DNA of 64,000 nucleotides from Mytilus edulis (Eukaryota; Mollusca; Bivalvia; Mytilida; Mytilidae), in NCBI RefSeq assembly GCF_963676685.1, contig NC_092345.1, positions 44,289,838 through 44,353,837 of the forward strand. Reading direction: 5' to 3'. Position numbers and translations under genes: made by a program. The notes below the pieces were generated by a model. The model worked only from the letters and a program-made list of their open reading frames with translations, ran no database searches and was not told the DNA's origin. How positions within the stretch are numbered: the stretch's first letter is position 1; every line of letters starts with the position of its first letter. This document shows, piece after piece, positions 61,699 through 64,000 of this stretch.

Positions 61699-64000
61699 GT
61701 AGTTGGAATTTGTATTTAACTATTAAAACTATAGAAAAAAATGTTTATGATATACACAATTTGAAAAGAGAAAACAATCTGTTTAAAAGAAAAAAATTGA
61801 GGGATATACATGTATCACAACCAAGAGAGATTGAATTATACAGTCTTAAGTGTGAGAGTCTCATAATTAGGTTACATATTAAATCACAAGTTCCTACATG
61901 TATATTTATTATAATGATTATGAACCTCATCATTCTCATAGGCTGCAATATAATGTTTATAATACTTTCTCGTTCATCAAATTAGTGCCATTGGTCTTTA
62001 CCTTAAAGTGCAATTAGATTAAACCTTAAACTAATGTTACTTCTAAGGTGTTGCAGGGGTTCAAATTATTATTGAAATGAGGTCAGTCTTGTAATCTTGT
62101 TTACAGTAGACTTTGTAGACTTGTATGAAAGTTTAGGAATTTGAAACAAAATGAAAGACATTTATGAAAATGAAAAAGAAATCTCTGCTTTTGATTGTGT
62201 CACATGCCTTATACATGTATAAACACATGTATTAATGATTAACCTTACATATGATTAATATATATGGACCATAATTTGGTATTCGGCCTTTGGTTTCTTT
62301 TTGTATCCTTTTTTATAAGTTCTAAAACTTTAACTTTTATTCTGTGGGTTGTGTTGGTGTTAAAATAGTATTAATGGAACAATTGAGTTTTTCAAGAAAA
62401 AAATAATACATTTTGATTCACCGTTTACGTGACAGGAAACCAAACAGGAAACCAATCTTTATTTTCTTTATTTTGCACAATATATTTCAAAAGACATAAA
62501 TGAACACCATTACTAGTGTTACTTGCTTCATGTTAATATTTAAAATCTATTTTCAATGTTAAATTAAAGTTTTTTTAAACGCGACAGGAAACCATACGAA
62601 ACCGAAAGCATTTTTTTAGTTTAATTTTATTGCAAAATCTGCTTAAAATAATCTGAACAGTATACTTCTTCTTAAAATCCATCTTAAATGTAACAGTATT
62701 ATAAAACTCCTAAATATGTGCTTGTTTTGAAAACAATTAGTACAATTTATTCAGAAATTTCCATATTTTCTTCATTGATACAGGATACCATGATCGTTGT
62801 ATCTTGATGTTTTAGCCAAAAAAATGTATTCATATTTGGTTTTGAAATTCCAGTTATATACAATTTATTCCAAATCATTGGCAATGTAAAATTCTTTAAA
62901 TCCAGTAAAGAAAAAAACTTTTAACTTGGAATTAAAATCTTTAAAATAGGCACCATGTGATATTTGTGACCTGTACACCATCTACATGGTTTCCACATTT
63001 TAACCTACTTTAGTGGGCTAAAATCAATAAAGTACTTCCTTTCAAGTCATGCATGGTAAAAGTTTACTTCTCCTTTGACAAGTTTATTGCGTTTCTGAAA
63101 AGTGTTTGCAGAACATGAATAAAAAAAAATAATTAAAAATTGTGACAAAGATACCAACTTTGTACATTCCAAGTGTAACGGTATATAAACATGTATTTTT
63201 TATTAAATTATCTTTATTCACCTAAAATATCCAGTAATATTTACTGCTGAAGCAAAATCAATCCAACTAGCATCGGCACAATGATAAGAGACGTAATGTC
63301 TATTGAATTTTCCAAGGACACTTTACATCGTTATCAGGAAACAAAGTGTGTTATAACGTCTGTCAAATCTGAAATCGATTTTGTCAAGTCATTGGGCATT
63401 TATTTTCACACAAGATCGTATGTAACATTATGCACATAGGAAAAATAATAGACCCCCGGCGAAATCTCTTTGAAAATTGTATTTTCCTTTTTTAAACAAG
63501 ACGAAACAAGTCTACAGATTATGTTTGCTAACATCCCGTTGGAAACAAAAACAATGTTTAGACCTAGTATTACATCCGGCCATAAGGGTGTGATCACATG
63601 TTAGTCACATGTTTCACGTATGACCGGAAATGATTAGAACTTAACGACAAAAACAATTTTAATAAAAAAAAGGAAATAACTGGACTTCTGTTTCGTTTGA
63701 AATGTAACGCATAATGATAACGTCATTTTCTAACTTAATTATTACGAAGAACAAAACTAGAATGTAAATCATCTCTGATTTACCTGTTTGAACATCTCCC
63801 GAGAGTTCATATTTGCATATTGTTATAAAGAATTCTATTACAACAAAGCAGATTACATCATCTAAAATTTGCGTTACGAAATTGGAAACCAAAGTAACGC
63901 TAGTGTTCTTACACCTGCTACAGAAATACTTATAGTTCTCGGCATTTTCTTCTGACTATTCTTATTGGTCGATGTTCTTTATTATTTGAAAGCAAAAGTT
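61699..64000 (+). other. TDRD5: Probable first intron of the TDRD5-like gene
   Basis: Starts at a GTAGTT donor. AT-rich, no exon with family features seen. ACAGGAAACCA recurs three times between 62430 and 62600. Nothing else recognised up to the window end. Confidence 0.45.

Noticed and set aside
61699-61985. Hydrophobic C-terminal extension of the LOTUS protein
   Set aside because: Composition changes abruptly after a GTAGTT donor; more likely read-through into the intron.

Overview
The window is animal nuclear DNA: AT-rich, with spliced genes whose GT..AG introns are long, and packed with decayed dispersed repeats. The repeats (tetranucleotide satellite beside a palindromic element, foldback elements, several high-copy non-coding families) and the gene content suggest a bivalve mollusc, probably a mytilid mussel. 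That is recognition and inference; no database was searched.

From 2.1 to 51.4 kb, three tandem paralogues of a secreted type-B carboxylesterase lie on the minus strand. Exons were joined by splice site and phase. Copies 2 (19336-30353) and 3 (36241-51414) each have 11 exons with the same exon lengths and phases, and each encodes 522 residues. They have a signal peptide, the EDCLY signature, a GHSAG nucleophile (Ser209), Glu310 and His413. Copy 1 (2124-10469) shows exons 1-8 only; exons 9-11 are outside the window or lost. The tryptophan of the choline site is absent from the Cys loop, so these are general carboxylesterases, not cholinesterases. Introns and spacers hold most of the repeats: a ~600-bp ATGG satellite in copy 2, a 527-bp inverted repeat pair in intron 1 of copy 3, palindromic elements, and two reverse-transcriptase fragments at 32.7-33.2 kb and ~35.5 kb.

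From 54.6 to 60.5 kb on the minus strand is TTC19, a mitochondrial TPR protein needed for respiratory complex III. It has two coding exons; the presequence exon lies 4.8 kb upstream of the TPR exon. Its intron holds a 224-bp MITE with TTA target duplications and a ~2.2-kb composite non-coding repeat ending in a hairpin.

At 60.9 kb on the plus strand starts a gene with two LOTUS (OST-HTH) domains, most like TDRD5 of the piRNA/germ-granule pathway. Only its first coding exon is visible. It is head to head with TTC19 across 370 bp, which contains an E2F-type site.

The three esterases are one expanded family. The TTC19/TDRD5-like pair is a separate, single-copy neighbourhood. No tRNA, rRNA or CRISPR array was seen.
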